A stretch of 64,000 nucleotides of DNA from Streptococcus urinalis 2285-97 (GTDB lineage Bacteria; Bacillota; Bacilli; Lactobacillales; Streptococcaceae), in the NCBI RefSeq assembly GCF_000188055.2, contig NZ_AEUZ02000001.1:1378001-1442000 (forward strand), written 5' to 3'. Below the pieces are notes generated by a model. It saw only the letters and a program-made list of their open reading frames with translations. It did not search any database and was not told the DNA's origin. This document shows, piece after piece, positions 8,164 through 18,028 of the stretch. Each line of letters opens with the position of its first letter. Position 1 is the stretch's first letter. Made by a program: the position numbers and the translations under genes.

Positions 8164-8884
8164 CATTTCTAATTTTGACTGCTAATTCTGGATTATCTGT
8201 CATGAATCCAACTATCTTTTGATCGAAAGTTTGTGATATTTGTTTTCGTTTATTTAGTGTCCAAGGTCTGATATTTTTTCCAAAAAATGGAACCTTGGTA
8301 ACTCTTTTGAAAAACCATAATTTATTAGGATGTAAAGCACCAATGAATTTAGCTTTACGACCAATAAAAATTTTAAAAGGGTTTCTTTTAACTAAATAAG
8401 CCAGTTCGATTTCTGGATCTTCTTCGTGCATTATTTTCAAACTATTAAAAGAAAAACTACAATAAAGGTATTTAAAAGGCCATTGTCTCATTTGCATCAC
8501 TTGTGCAATTTCTCGTTCGATATGCGGATAATGGAATTTATTTGTTTTGATTTCGATGTTTAAAAAACCTTGAAAATTTTTTTCTTCTAAAAATTCAAGG
8601 ACTTCAATAAAAGTCGGAATTTTTTCTCTAAAATAGTCAACTGAGAACCAAGAACCAGCATCTAACTCTTTTAGTTCAGCAAGTGTTAAATCTCGGACTA
8701 ACCCTACACCATTTGTTGTACGGTCAACACTTTCATCATGAATCACTACTAAATGATTATCTTTAGTTCGATGAACATCCAATTCAATTCCATCAGACCC
8801 TACACGCAATGCTTCATCAAATGCTGCAATCGTATTTTCAGGTCGGTTCCATTTACTTCCACGGTGGGCAAAAATGACAGTCAT
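8147..8884 (-). CDS. Glycerophosphodiester phosphodiesterase (cytoplasmic GDPD)
   Basis: GDPD enzymes split glycerophosphodiesters into glycerol-3-phosphate and an alcohol. The start of the catalytic barrel is clear: FAHRGSKWNRPENT with the His-Arg pair, then ELDVHRTKD and HDESVDRTT. No signal peptide or membrane segment is seen, so this is the cytoplasmic UgpQ type (about 245 residues). The open frame extends to 8920, but the first 12 residues do not belong to the family. ATG at 8884, where the homologous MTVIFAHRG begins, is preferred. Confidence 0.87.
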   Translation of the reverse strand: MTVIFAHRGSKWNRPENTIAAFDEALRVGSDGIELDVHRTKDNHLVVIHDESVDRTTNGVGLVRDLTLAELKELDAGSWFSVDYFREKIPTFIEVLEFLEEKNFQGFLNIEIKTNKFHYPHIEREIAQVMQMRQWPFKYLYCSFSFNSLKIMHEEDPEIELAYLVKRNPFKIFIGRKAKFIGALHPNKLWFFKRVTKVPFFGKNIRPWTLNKRKQISQTFDQKIVGFMTDNPELAVKIRNEKQRS

Positions 8885-8951
8885 TATTATTTCAAACCTT
8901 TCTTTTATACAGTTTATCATAAACTGACTTCAAGCCTAAATGCTTTGCTCA

Positions 8952-8987
8952 ACAAAAAAATAGCAGATTTAACTGCTATTTTTTTAT
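8952..8987 (-). terminator. Terminator of the P-type ATPase gene
   Basis: AAATAGCAG-ATTTAA-CTGCTATTT with long A- and T-runs on either side. Confidence 0.7.
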
Positions 8988-8989
8988 TA

Positions 8990-11674
8990 TTAAATTGCTT
9001 TTTTATCTTGACCAGTCATTCGTTGAACTGCTTTTACAAGTTCAACTAAAACGATCATCAATAAACTTCCGATAATAACTACTAACCATTGTGTGATTGA
9101 TAAGTGTGACACATGAAAGACACTATTAAATCCAGGAACAACTACAGTAACCATCAAAATGACAAATGCAATGGGAATAGAGTAATTGAAGAGTCTATTT
9201 CTAAAGGCACCAACTGTAAATATTGATTGATAAACAGATTTTACGTTGAAGGCATGAACCAATTGTATAAGACCTAGTGTCACGTATGCCATAGTTAGAG
9301 CATCTTCATGCATTAGATGATTTTGAGAGTGTTCTGGGAAAAGAAGTGCAAAACCATAAACACCTAGTACAAGTGCTGTTTGGAAGAAACCTTGGTATAA
9401 AATAGCTTCTTTGACACCACCATCAAAGAAATTAGATTTGCGACCACGGGGTTTATGTTTCATAACATTTGGCTCAGCAGGTTCAACACCTAAAGCAATA
9501 GCTGGTAGCGTATCTGTTACTAAATTTATCCAAAGCAGATGAACTGGTTGCAAGACATCCCAACCAAATAAAGTTGCTAGGAAAATGGTAAAGACTTCAG
9601 CCATATTTGCTGACAAGAGATATTGAATTGTTTTTTGAATATTTGAGAAAACTTTTCGTCCTTCTTCGACAGCGACGATAATAGTGGCAAAGTTATCATC
9701 TGCAAGAACCATATCAGATGCGCCTTTTGATACTTCTGTACCAGTGATACCCATTCCAATACCAATATCAGCAGTTTTTAGTGACGGTGCATCATTGACA
9801 CCATCACCAGTCATAGCAACAACTTTACCTTCATTTTGCCATGCTTTTACAATGCGTACTTTATGTTCTGGAGATACACGCGCATAAACTGAGTATTTTG
9901 TAAATACCTTTTGGAACTCTTCGTCACTTAATTCATTTAACTCAGCTCCTGTAAAGACATGATCTTCAGTATCATTAGGATCGATGATTCCAAGTCTTTT
10001 TGCAATAGCTTCAGCAGTATCTTGATGGTCTCCAGTTATCATGATAGGACGAATACCAGCTTCACACGCAACTTTAACTGCTTCAGCAGCTTCAGGACGT
10101 TCTGGGTCAATCATACCAACAAGTCCACTAAAGACTAAGTCAGATTCAACAACTTCAGATTCCAAAGTTGGAATAGCATCTACAACCTTATAAGCCATCA
10201 TTAAAACGCGCAATGCTTGTTTGGCTAAATCTTTATTTGTTTTTAAGATAGCTTCTTTATCAGCATCCGTCAAAGGTCTAATTTGACTATTGTCTTCAAT
10301 ATGTGTAACGCGTTTTAAAAGTTGATCTGGTGCCCCTTTAACAGCAACAAAGTAATGTCCATCAGCTTGTTTATGAATCGTAGACATTAATTTACGATCA
10401 GAATCAAATGGTAACTCAGCGACACGAGGTTCCGCCTTCAAAATTTCTCTAACATCAAAATTTTGATCTAACCCAAACTGGACAAGTGCTGTCTCTGTTG
10501 GATCACCAATTAATTTACCAGATGGATCAATTTTCGTATCATTAGCAAAATTCATGATACGAAGCGTATTGTTTATAGGTGCTACTTCTACTGATGAATT
10601 TTGAAGTTGACTGTTTGTATATATTTTTTCAACAGTCATTTGGTTCATTGTTAATGTCCCAGTTTTATCTGAAGCAATAATTTCAGTTGAGCCAAGTGTT
10701 TCAACAGCTGGTAACTTACGAATAATCGCATGGCGTTTTGCCAAAACTTGTGTTCCAAGTGAGAGCACGACTGTTACGATTGCAGGTAAGCCTTCTGGAA
10801 TAGCTGCTACAGCTAAAGCTACGGCGGTCATCAAACCTTCCAATGGTTGTTCGCCCCTGAAGAAAACACCTACTACAAATGTGATGGCAGCAATAACTAG
10901 AATTGAATAAGTTAAAATTTTTGATAGATTATCAAGATTTTGCTTAAGTGGAGTATCTGTTTCATCTGCATTAGCTAGCATACCAGCAATGTTACCAACT
11001 TCAGTATACATACCGGTGTTTGTAACAACACCTTGCCCACGGCCATAAGTAACATTTGAATTTTGATAAGCCATATTTAGACGGTCACCAATTCCAGCAT
11101 TAGCTTTAACCTCAGTTGTTAAGTCTTTTTCAACTGGTACTGATTCACCTGTCAATGCTGATTCTTCAATTTTTAAGGAATTAGCTTCAAAAAGGCGAAT
11201 GTCAGCAGGAACAACATCACCGGCTTCTAAAAGAACAATATCTCCTGGTACAAGTTCTTTTGAGTCCACTTCAATCACATGTCCATCACGGCGAACCCGT
11301 GCTAATGGGCTAGACATTGACTTTAAAGCATCAATCGCTGCTTCTGCTTGTCCTTCTTGATAAACACCAAACGCTGCATTAAGGATAACTACTGCTAAGA
11401 TGATAACAGCATCTGTAAGCCCTTTTGAACCTTCTGTAATCACTGATAAAAAGGCTGATATAATTAAAATGATAATCATCAAATCTTTAAATTGATCGAT
11501 GAATTTCATAAAGAGACTGCGTTTTTCTCCCTCTTCCAACTCATTGCGGCCAAATTCATTAAGACGCTTATCAGCTTCTTGACTACTTAAACCTTCTTGC
11601 GTTGACTCTAATTGAGCGAGAACTTTTTCCTCCGACTGTGTGTAGAACACACCTTTTTTTTGTTCTTTCAACAA
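8990..11674 (-). CDS. Cation-exporting P-type ATPase (MgtA/CaxP-like, Ca2+/Mn2+)
   Basis: A P2-type cation pump of about 894 residues with the phosphorylation motif SDKTGTLT, the actuator motif TGES, the TGDGVND hinge and the TM4 sequence AIPEGLPAIVT typical of SERCA/PMR1 calcium and manganese pumps. The open frame reaches 11743, but its first 23 residues are encoded by the leader. GGGAGG six bases before a TTG at 11674 (a second TTG at 11671) marks the probable start, followed by KEQKKGVFYTQSEEKV. The gene lies directly behind a yybP-ykoY-type riboswitch, as does S. pneumoniae mgtA, so manganese-induced export of Mn2+ and/or Ca2+ is the best hypothesis. Confidence 0.88.
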   Translation of the reverse strand: MLKEQKKGVFYTQSEEKVLAQLESTQEGLSSQEADKRLNEFGRNELEEGEKRSLFMKFIDQFKDLMIIILIISAFLSVITEGSKGLTDAVIILAVVILNAAFGVYQEGQAEAAIDALKSMSSPLARVRRDGHVIEVDSKELVPGDIVLLEAGDVVPADIRLFEANSLKIEESALTGESVPVEKDLTTEVKANAGIGDRLNMAYQNSNVTYGRGQGVVTNTGMYTEVGNIAGMLANADETDTPLKQNLDNLSKILTYSILVIAAITFVVGVFFRGEQPLEGLMTAVALAVAAIPEGLPAIVTVVLSLGTQVLAKRHAIIRKLPAVETLGSTEIIASDKTGTLTMNQMTVEKIYTNSQLQNSSVEVAPINNTLRIMNFANDTKIDPSGKLIGDPTETALVQFGLDQNFDVREILKAEPRVAELPFDSDRKLMSTIHKQADGHYFVAVKGAPDQLLKRVTHIEDNSQIRPLTDADKEAILKTNKDLAKQALRVLMMAYKVVDAIPTLESEVVESDLVFSGLVGMIDPERPEAAEAVKVACEAGIRPIMITGDHQDTAEAIAKRLGIIDPNDTEDHVFTGAELNELSDEEFQKVFTKYSVYARVSPEHKVRIVKAWQNEGKVVAMTGDGVNDAPSLKTADIGIGMGITGTEVSKGASDMVLADDNFATIIVAVEEGRKVFSNIQKTIQYLLSANMAEVFTIFLATLFGWDVLQPVHLLWINLVTDTLPAIALGVEPAEPNVMKHKPRGRKSNFFDGGVKEAILYQGFFQTALVLGVYGFALLFPEHSQNHLMHEDALTMAYVTLGLIQLVHAFNVKSVYQSIFTVGAFRNRLFNYSIPIAFVILMVTVVVPGFNSVFHVSHLSITQWLVVIIGSLLMIVLVELVKAVQRMTGQDKKAI

Positions 11675-11717
11675 AAATTTCCTCCCTTTTTTAGTCTCTT
11701 TTTGATTTTTAAGATAC

Positions 11718-11748
11718 AAAAAGAGACTTGTTTTTAAAAACAAGTCTC
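11718..11748 (-). terminator. Riboswitch expression-platform terminator
   Basis: Reverse strand GAGACTTG (11748-11741) pairs with CAAGTCTC (11730-11723) around an A/T-rich symmetric core. TTTTT follows. The left arm is the 3' strand of the riboswitch P1 helix, so aptamer folding and termination are mutually exclusive. Confidence 0.85.
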
Positions 11749-11864
11749 GCCGTTTAAGCCAATGCCGGAAATTTCTTTCGTAATGACGACATTAACACGA
11801 TTTAAAATGAAATAAACTTTAACTCGTTTAAATCAATAAATTCGTCCGCTACTCCCTTGATATA
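11742..11864 (-). promoter_or_regulatory. yybP-ykoY (Mn2+) riboswitch
   Basis: The leader shows the two conserved blocks of the family: ATCAAGGGAGTAGC at the 5' end (about 11861-11848) and GGCTTAAACGGCGAGACTTG at the 3' end (11760-11741), with P1 pairing CAAG/CTTG. Between them is a variable arm of about 90 nt. Known members sense Mn2+ and turn transcription on by preventing the terminator at 11718-11748. It controls the P-type ATPase. Confidence 0.88.
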
Positions 11865-11871
11865 CCACTTT

Positions 11872-11900
11872 ATTATATAAAATTATCTCACAATTAGCAA
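11872..11900 (-). promoter_or_regulatory. Promoter of the riboswitch-controlled ATPase gene
   Basis: Reverse strand TTGCTA (11900-11895), 17-base spacer, TATAAT (11877-11872). Transcription would start a few bases before the aptamer. Confidence 0.65.
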
Positions 11901-11902
11901 GT

Positions 11903-12835
11903 TTAGGACTTATAATTCTCTTGATAAGTATCTGTTTCAATATAAATAAAAATACGGTATTGAGGAAGTGAATTTCTAATCTTTAATTCTATTTGATTAA
12001 TAATCTTTGAAGCATCTGCAATATAATTTGTGTTTAATTCAATTTTTGCTGTGACCAATAAATCTGTTGCACTTAAATGAATCGTTTTTAAATCTATTAA
12101 ATGATCCAACTCAGGACCTACAAAAGATGCTTTGATAATAGCAAGATCTTTTTCAGTTGCACTTTCACCAATAATTAAGCTGTAGAATTCTTTAGCTAAA
12201 AATAATGCTGCTAGGCAAAGCATTATACCAATCAACAAGCCTGAGATAGCATCATAAACAGCATTACCCGTAAGATAAGACAAAATTGTTCCTAAAAGAG
12301 CTAATACTAAACCAATTACTGCACATGAATCTTCTGCAAAGATGATTAAAATCTCACTATGACGACTTTCTTTTAAAAATTGAAATAATGGAAGGTTTTC
12401 TTGATTTAATGCTTTTATTTCTTTAAAAGCAACTCTAAGACTTGAACCTTCAACAAGCATTCCAAAAATTAATATTGCAATAACAATAACAACATTTTCA
12501 ATTTCATGAGAAGGACTTGTTAATTTTTCGATTGCTTCCATAATACCCAAGGCTCCACCACCAAAAAAGAGCATCATAGCTACAATAGTACTATAAAAAT
12601 ATTTTGCTCGTGCTTCACCAAAAGGGTGTTTCGAGCTTACTTGCCGACTAGCTTTTTTATCACCTACAATTAATAATAATTGATTGCCACAATCAACTAT
12701 ACTATGAATTGACTCATTCATCATAGCTGTTGATCCCGATAATAAAAATCCAATTAATTTAGAAATTGCGACTAAGACATTAGCTGACAGTGCTGCTATA
12801 ACACTAGTCATTCCTTCTTTCTTTTTTTCAGCCAT
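11903..12835 (-). CDS. Cation diffusion facilitator (CDF) family transporter
   Basis: The 310-residue protein has the CDF membrane domain: TM segments from residue 10, and the metal-site helix around MMNESIHSIVDCGNQ with the HxxxD arrangement. Its partner in a later TM reads AEDSCAVIGLV (usual pattern HxxxD, here with Asp and Cys). A cytoplasmic C-terminal domain of about 90 residues follows. CDF proteins export Zn2+, Mn2+ or Fe2+ by H+ antiport. The start ATG is a single base from the stop of the DUF1934 gene, so they are co-transcribed. The neighbouring Mn-riboswitch ATPase suggests metal homeostasis; the ion is not determinable. Confidence 0.82.
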   Translation of the reverse strand: MAEKKKEGMTSVIAALSANVLVAISKLIGFLLSGSTAMMNESIHSIVDCGNQLLLIVGDKKASRQVSSKHPFGEARAKYFYSTIVAMMLFFGGGALGIMEAIEKLTSPSHEIENVVIVIAILIFGMLVEGSSLRVAFKEIKALNQENLPLFQFLKESRHSEILIIFAEDSCAVIGLVLALLGTILSYLTGNAVYDAISGLLIGIMLCLAALFLAKEFYSLIIGESATEKDLAIIKASFVGPELDHLIDLKTIHLSATDLLVTAKIELNTNYIADASKIINQIELKIRNSLPQYRIFIYIETDTYQENYKS

Positions 12836-12836
12836 A

Positions 12837-13223
12837 TTAATGCCACTCTACTTTCATTTGGTAATTTGCCATTAGATTACCATTCGCTGCTTGTTTGAGT
12901 TGATAATGTAATGATAAGGATTGGGTATCTTTTGAAAACTCAAAGAAATCCGTTTTTGTCAAAAATACTTGCCTTCCAAGGGGTGTTGGAATCATCATTT
13001 CTTTAACTTCATTTTTATGAAATTGCATAATTGTTTTTGGATTTGTATATCTTGTCATTGTTAATTCTTCGTTGTTAAATTTTAATATGACTTTTTCGTT
13101 TTCTTCATTTTGATAAACGAGAAAACAATAACCATTTTTTTTTATCAATTCAACTGGGTATGATTCTTTTATTGTTTCTTGATAATCTGGCATTGAGATT
13201 TTGTTATTAATATAAATGTGCAT
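12837..13223 (-). CDS. DUF1934 family protein (YwiB-like)
   Basis: A 128-residue soluble protein of mostly beta character, matching the DUF1934/YwiB calycin-like family (conserved TPLGRQVFLTKT and LHYQL segments). It is immediately upstream of, and probably co-transcribed with, the CDF transporter. No function is established for the family. Confidence 0.7.
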   Translation of the reverse strand: MHIYINNKISMPDYQETIKESYPVELIKKNGYCFLVYQNEENEKVILKFNNEELTMTRYTNPKTIMQFHKNEVKEMMIPTPLGRQVFLTKTDFFEFSKDTQSLSLHYQLKQAANGNLMANYQMKVEWH

Positions 13224-13328
13224 TTTAGTGACTAAAATCCTAACTTTTCATGATATGACTTATTGTATGGTAAATTATGAGTTTTGTAAACTTATACTTA
13301 TTCAATTTAAGGTAGGAAATTATTTTTT

Positions 13329-13337
13329 TGTTATAAT
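13329..13337 (+). promoter_or_regulatory. Extended -10 promoter of the HD gene, apparently leaderless
   Basis: TGT-TATAAT ends six bases before the ATG at 13344. There is no Shine-Dalgarno sequence and no clear -35. Confidence 0.5.
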
Positions 13338-13343
13338 AGGCTT

Positions 13344-14645
13344 ATGAATGAAAAAGTTTTTCGTGATCCCGTTCACAATTATATCCATGTTAATCAAAAA
13401 GTCATTTATGATCTTATAAATACACCTGAATTTCAACGACTAAGAAGAATTAAACAAGTCCCAACAACTTCTTTTACCTTTCACGGGGCTGAACATAGTC
13501 GTTTTTCACATTGTCTCGGAGTTTATGAGATAGCTCGTCGAGTCACCGAAATTTTCGAACAAAAATACACTGATATTTGGGATACAAAAGAATCCCTGTT
13601 AACCATGACAGCTGCTCTATTACACGATATTGGTCATGGTGCTTATTCTCATACATTTGAACGTCTTTTTGAAACAGATCATGAAGCATTTACTCAGGAA
13701 ATCATTACTAATCCGACTACTGAGATTAATCAAATTCTTTCTAAAGTATCACCAGACTTTCCCTCAAAAGTAGCCAGTGTTATTAATCACACTTATCCAA
13801 ATAAGCAGGTCGTTCAGCTCATCTCTAGTCAAATCGACTGTGATCGTATGGATTATCTTTTAAGAGACTCCTATTATTCAGCTGCCAATTATGGACAATT
13901 TGACCTCATGAGGATCTTACGAGTTATTAGACCAACTACTGATGGCATCGTATTTGACTATAGTGGTATGCATTCAGTAGAAGATTATATTGTTAGTCGA
14001 TATCAAATGTACATGCAAGTTTATTTTCATCCTGCAAGTCGAGGAATGGAGATGTTACTACAAAATTTATTTAAAAGGGCAAAGTATTTATACCAAAGGA
14101 CCCATTCTTATTTTGAAAAATCATCACCATTGTTAATTCCATTTTTTGAAAATCATTATAATCTTCAAGACTACTTAGCTTTAGATGATGGTGTGATGAC
14201 TACTTATTTTCAGTCCTGGATGTCAAGTCCAGATAATATCTTGTCAGATTTAGCAAAACGATTTATTAATAGGGTTGTGCCAAAATCCGTAACTTTTGAA
14301 GCTAAATCTGAACCTTCTTTAGATAGATTAAAAGACATTGTTGCTTCAGTTGGATTTGATCCAGAATATTATACAGGTGTGCATGTCAATTTTGATCTCC
14401 CTTATGATATTTATCGTCCTGAACGAGAAAATCCAAGAATGCAAATTGAAATCATCCAAAAAGATGGCAATCGCCAAGAATTATCTAAATTATCACCAAT
14501 TGTCAAAACTTTGACTGGTACTACTTTTGGTGATCGACGTTTCTACTTTCCTAAAGAAATGTTACAAACAGATGATCTGTTTTCCGCAAATAAAGAAGTT
14601 TTTATCAGTTATTTATCAAATGAACATTTTACATTTGATCACTAA
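13344..14645 (+). CDS. HD-domain phosphohydrolase (YwfO-like, dNTPase-related)
   Basis: The 433-residue protein opens with EKVFRDPVHNYI and contains the H...HD...D metal motif (HSRFSHCLG, then LLHDIGHGAYSH and later SSQIDCDRMDYL), as in SAMHD1/YwfO-type phosphohydrolases. Relatives hydrolyse dNTPs or other nucleotides; the activity here is inferred. The mRNA appears leaderless. A good terminator follows, so it is a single-gene unit ahead of the HAD-murM-murN run. Confidence 0.82.
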   Translation: MNEKVFRDPVHNYIHVNQKVIYDLINTPEFQRLRRIKQVPTTSFTFHGAEHSRFSHCLGVYEIARRVTEIFEQKYTDIWDTKESLLTMTAALLHDIGHGAYSHTFERLFETDHEAFTQEIITNPTTEINQILSKVSPDFPSKVASVINHTYPNKQVVQLISSQIDCDRMDYLLRDSYYSAANYGQFDLMRILRVIRPTTDGIVFDYSGMHSVEDYIVSRYQMYMQVYFHPASRGMEMLLQNLFKRAKYLYQRTHSYFEKSSPLLIPFFENHYNLQDYLALDDGVMTTYFQSWMSSPDNILSDLAKRFINRVVPKSVTFEAKSEPSLDRLKDIVASVGFDPEYYTGVHVNFDLPYDIYRPERENPRMQIEIIQKDGNRQELSKLSPIVKTLTGTTFGDRRFYFPKEMLQTDDLFSANKEVFISYLSNEHFTFDH

Positions 14646-14671
14646 AAAGTAATCATACGATTACTTTTTTT
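14644..14671 (+). terminator. Terminator of the HD-domain gene
   Basis: AAGTAATC-ATAC-GATTACTT followed by a T-run. Confidence 0.75.
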
Positions 14672-14788
14672 ATGTAAACGATAACATTATTCAGCTTTTT
14701 AAATACTAAAGGTATACCATGACAAAAACTGCCTTTTTTAGTAAGATATAAGGTAGAGATTTTTTGCAAATTTCAAAAGGAGTTAACT

Positions 14789-15598
14789 ATGTCTATAAAA
14801 CTTGTTGCTGTCGATATCGATGGTACTTTAATCAATGACGACCGAAAAATAACTGATGACGTTTTATCAGCTGTTAAAGATGCCAAAAAAGCAGGGGTCA
14901 AAGTTATGCTGGCTACAGGAAGACCGATTGCTGGTGTTGAACAATTACTTTACGAACTTGATTTAAAAGATGAAGGTGACTATGTTATCACTTTTAATGG
15001 TAGTTTGGTTCAAGACACTGCTACAGGTGAAGAAATTGTTAAAGAAACTATGACTTATGAAGATTATTTAGATATCGAATTTTTGAGTCGCAAACTTGGA
15101 TTACATATGCATGCCATTACTAAAGAAGGTATCTACACAGCTAATCGCGATATTGGTAAATACACCATTCATGAAGCAACACTAGTCAATATGCCAGTTT
15201 ATTATAGAACACCAGAAGAAATGGCATCTAAAGATATTGTTAAAATGATGATGATTGATGAACCAGATGTTTTAGATAAAGCCATAAAACTCATTCCTAA
15301 AGAATTTTATGATAAATACAATATTGTCAAATCCACACCTTTTTATCTAGAATTCATGGCAAAACAGGTTAGTAAAGGCAATGCAATAAAGCACTTGGCA
15401 GAGAGACTATCTATTGATATGTCAGAAACTATGGCTATTGGCGATGCCGAAAATGACCGGGCTATGCTTGAAGTTGTTGGTAATCCTGTAGTAATGGAAA
15501 ATGGTACTCCAGAAATAAAGGAAATTGCAAAATATATTACAAAATCTAATAATGAAAGTGGCGTAGCTTATGCTATTCGCAAATGGGTATTAAACTAA
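14789..15598 (+). CDS. Cof-type HAD sugar phosphatase (YidA-like)
   Basis: The 269-residue protein has the HAD motifs VDIDGTL (residues 8-14), the ATGRP motif II and the GDAENDRAML motif IV, with a type IIB cap, as in YidA/Cof phosphatases of sugar phosphates. AAAGGAG precedes the ATG. Its stop TAA overlaps the ATG of murM by one base, so it is translationally linked to the peptidoglycan branching genes. A direct role in that pathway is not known. Confidence 0.85.
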   Translation: MSIKLVAVDIDGTLINDDRKITDDVLSAVKDAKKAGVKVMLATGRPIAGVEQLLYELDLKDEGDYVITFNGSLVQDTATGEEIVKETMTYEDYLDIEFLSRKLGLHMHAITKEGIYTANRDIGKYTIHEATLVNMPVYYRTPEEMASKDIVKMMMIDEPDVLDKAIKLIPKEFYDKYNIVKSTPFYLEFMAKQVSKGNAIKHLAERLSIDMSETMAIGDAENDRAMLEVVGNPVVMENGTPEIKEIAKYITKSNNESGVAYAIRKWVLN

Positions 15599-16812
15599 TG
15601 TACACCTATAAAACAGGCATTTCAAAATCAGAACATGACAATTTTGTCAAAAAAAGCCCATTAAAAAATGTCTTGCAAAGTGCAAATTGGGCTAAAGTAA
15701 AAGATAATTGGAAACATGAACGTGTTGGTTTTTATAAAAATCATGAACTAGCTGCAGTTGCAGCCATCTTAATACAACCTCTACCACTTGGTTTTACCAT
15801 GTTGTATATTCCAAGAGGACCTATTATGAACTATGACGATAAAGAATTACTACGCTTTGTTGTTAAATCATTAAAAGAAATTGGAAAAAAACAGAAAGCA
15901 TTATTTGTAAAATTTGATCCTGCATTAATTTACCGTGTGCACAATCAAGAGAACTATCACGAAATCAATGAAAAGACAAAAGCAGTTTTAAATACATTAA
16001 CTTCTTTAGGAGTTGAATGGACTGGTCTAACTACAGAATTAGGGACTAATATTCAACCGCGTTTTCAAGCAAATATTTATGCAGATCAATTTTCTTTTGA
16101 TAAATTGTCAAAAACGATGAAACGGAAAATCAAAACAGCCCGAAACAAAAATGTTGATGTCGTCTTTGGTGGCGTAGAACTTGTTGAAGAATTTGCAACA
16201 GTCATGAAAAAAACAGAAGAACGAAAGAATATCAATTTAAGAGGGGCAGACTATTATCAAAAATTATTAGAAACTTATCCTGATAGTTCTTTTATCGGAG
16301 TGGCTAGATTACATATTTCAGACAGATTAGAGGCAATTGAAAAAGAATTAGATAAACAAGAAAAAATTGCGGCTAAGTTCAATGATAAAACAAAAGAATC
16401 AAAACGAACAGAAAATGTAAATGCCATAAAACGTCTTACTGAAGAAAAAGAGTTTTTAGAAGAAAGACAAGTCAAAGAAAATATGGCAGATATTATTCCT
16501 ATCGGGGGCACACTTAATCTTCAATTTGGTGATATCTCTGATAACCTATATGCTGGTACAGATACTATTTATAGTCAGTACCAACCATCTGTAGCAGTCT
16601 GGTATGAAACGATTGAGTATCTATTTTCAAATGGATTTATATCACAAAATATGGGTGGGTTAGAAAATGACTTAGATGGTGGTCTTTATAAATTTAAAAT
16701 TCAATTTTTACCAACAGTTGAAGAGTTTGTAGGTGAATTTAATATTCCAGTAGGACTTTTGTCAAAACCTGCTATGTTAGCCTATAAAATCCGTAAAAAA
16801 CATCATGAATAA
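15598..16812 (+). CDS. murM: FemABX peptidyltransferase MurM (lipid II branching)
   Basis: The 404-residue enzyme belongs to the FemXAB family, which uses aminoacyl-tRNA to add the first residue of the interpeptide cross-bridge to lipid II. It has the two GNAT-like halves split by a predicted coiled coil (about residues 240-295, rich in Lys and Glu), and the C-terminal motif NGFISQNMGGLENDLDGGLYKFK. The frame could start at 15583, but ATG at 15598 fits the family and the HAD stop overlap. murN follows 10 bases later. Confidence 0.85.
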   Translation: MYTYKTGISKSEHDNFVKKSPLKNVLQSANWAKVKDNWKHERVGFYKNHELAAVAAILIQPLPLGFTMLYIPRGPIMNYDDKELLRFVVKSLKEIGKKQKALFVKFDPALIYRVHNQENYHEINEKTKAVLNTLTSLGVEWTGLTTELGTNIQPRFQANIYADQFSFDKLSKTMKRKIKTARNKNVDVVFGGVELVEEFATVMKKTEERKNINLRGADYYQKLLETYPDSSFIGVARLHISDRLEAIEKELDKQEKIAAKFNDKTKESKRTENVNAIKRLTEEKEFLEERQVKENMADIIPIGGTLNLQFGDISDNLYAGTDTIYSQYQPSVAVWYETIEYLFSNGFISQNMGGLENDLDGGLYKFKIQFLPTVEEFVGEFNIPVGLLSKPAMLAYKIRKKHHE

Positions 16813-16822
16813 CGGAGGGATT

Positions 16823-18028
16823 ATGTTAAACATCAAAGAAGTCGACTGGGAAACATTCACAAAGAGTCAAGAAAATTTTCCACAACAAAATTTTCTACAA
16901 ACTGGGCAAATGGCAAGATTACAAGCCTTACGAGGTAGAGATGTCTCTTGTCTACTTGTTTTTGAAGATGAAACAATTGTTGGACAGTTGCTTGTTCAAT
17001 ATCGAAAAATCAAACGTTTTTTTAAAGAAGCTCTCATTTTACACGGTCCAATATACTCAAATCAAGATCAAGCACTGATAAGCCAATTAATAGCTTCATT
17101 GGAGTCCTACTTCAAAAAACAAAAGGTTGCAAAAATAAGCTATTTCCCTTATGTTATAGAAACAATAAAGGATAACCAACTACAGACGGTTCAATCACAA
17201 TTAAACGGTGAACTCATTAAATCATTTTCAACTGCTGGATATCAAAGGGCTTTTGATAAAGAACAAGAAATGATAATAAATACTCAATTTGTGAAACCTC
17301 TGGAGACTATTCATACAAAAGAGGAACTTCTTGAGAATTTAATCCCTTCTGTAAAAAGAGATATCAAAAAATCTCAGGCCATGCAGGTTAAAATTGAGGA
17401 ACTAAATGTTGAAAATTTAGATGAATTTTATCATATTCTCCAAATGACTGGAGAACGAAAAGGATTTTCAATACAAGAATTTGACTACTTTAAATCAATC
17501 AAGGAACAATTCAAAGAACATGCAAAATTTATGCTAGCATATCTTGATTGTGAGGCTTACCAGAACTATTTAAATCAAAATATCTCGTCTTTTGAAACAA
17601 AAATAAAAGAACTGGAAGATAGACCTCAGAAAAAAAGAACAAAAGGTCAAATTGCAGATGCAAAAGATCAATTAAGATCATATTATAAACGTCAAGAAGA
17701 ATTTGATCACATGTCAATCCAAGGGAATAAATTACCATTGTCATCATATCTATTTATGTGCTATGGAAATGAAATAGTAAGTTTCCAAGGTGGAAACGAT
17801 GAACGATATATGAACTTTTGTGCAGCTACTCTCATTCATTGGGAAATGTTGCAGTATGCTATTAATAATCAATACCAACTTTTTAATTTTTATGGTACGA
17901 CTGAAACTGAAATGGCTAATGCTGGAAAAGGTAATTTTAAATTCAAAAGTCAGTTTGGTGGACAACTTGATATTTTAGTTGGCGAGTTTTATAAAATATT
18001 GAATCCCGTTTTAAAAATAATAAACTAA
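16823..18028 (+). CDS. murN: FemABX peptidyltransferase MurN (lipid II branching)
   Basis: This second FemXAB paralogue of about 401 residues has the same layout as MurM (coiled-coil arm around residues 245-300, C-terminal NFYGTTETEMANAGKGNFKFK). In streptococci MurN adds the second residue of the cross-bridge. GGAGG seven bases upstream selects ATG at 16823 over the in-frame 16805. The gene ends at a terminator shared with the convergent tpiA. Confidence 0.85.
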   Translation: MLNIKEVDWETFTKSQENFPQQNFLQTGQMARLQALRGRDVSCLLVFEDETIVGQLLVQYRKIKRFFKEALILHGPIYSNQDQALISQLIASLESYFKKQKVAKISYFPYVIETIKDNQLQTVQSQLNGELIKSFSTAGYQRAFDKEQEMIINTQFVKPLETIHTKEELLENLIPSVKRDIKKSQAMQVKIEELNVENLDEFYHILQMTGERKGFSIQEFDYFKSIKEQFKEHAKFMLAYLDCEAYQNYLNQNISSFETKIKELEDRPQKKRTKGQIADAKDQLRSYYKRQEEFDHMSIQGNKLPLSSYLFMCYGNEIVSFQGGNDERYMNFCAATLIHWEMLQYAINNQYQLFNFYGTTETEMANAGKGNFKFKSQFGGQLDILVGEFYKILNPVLKIIN

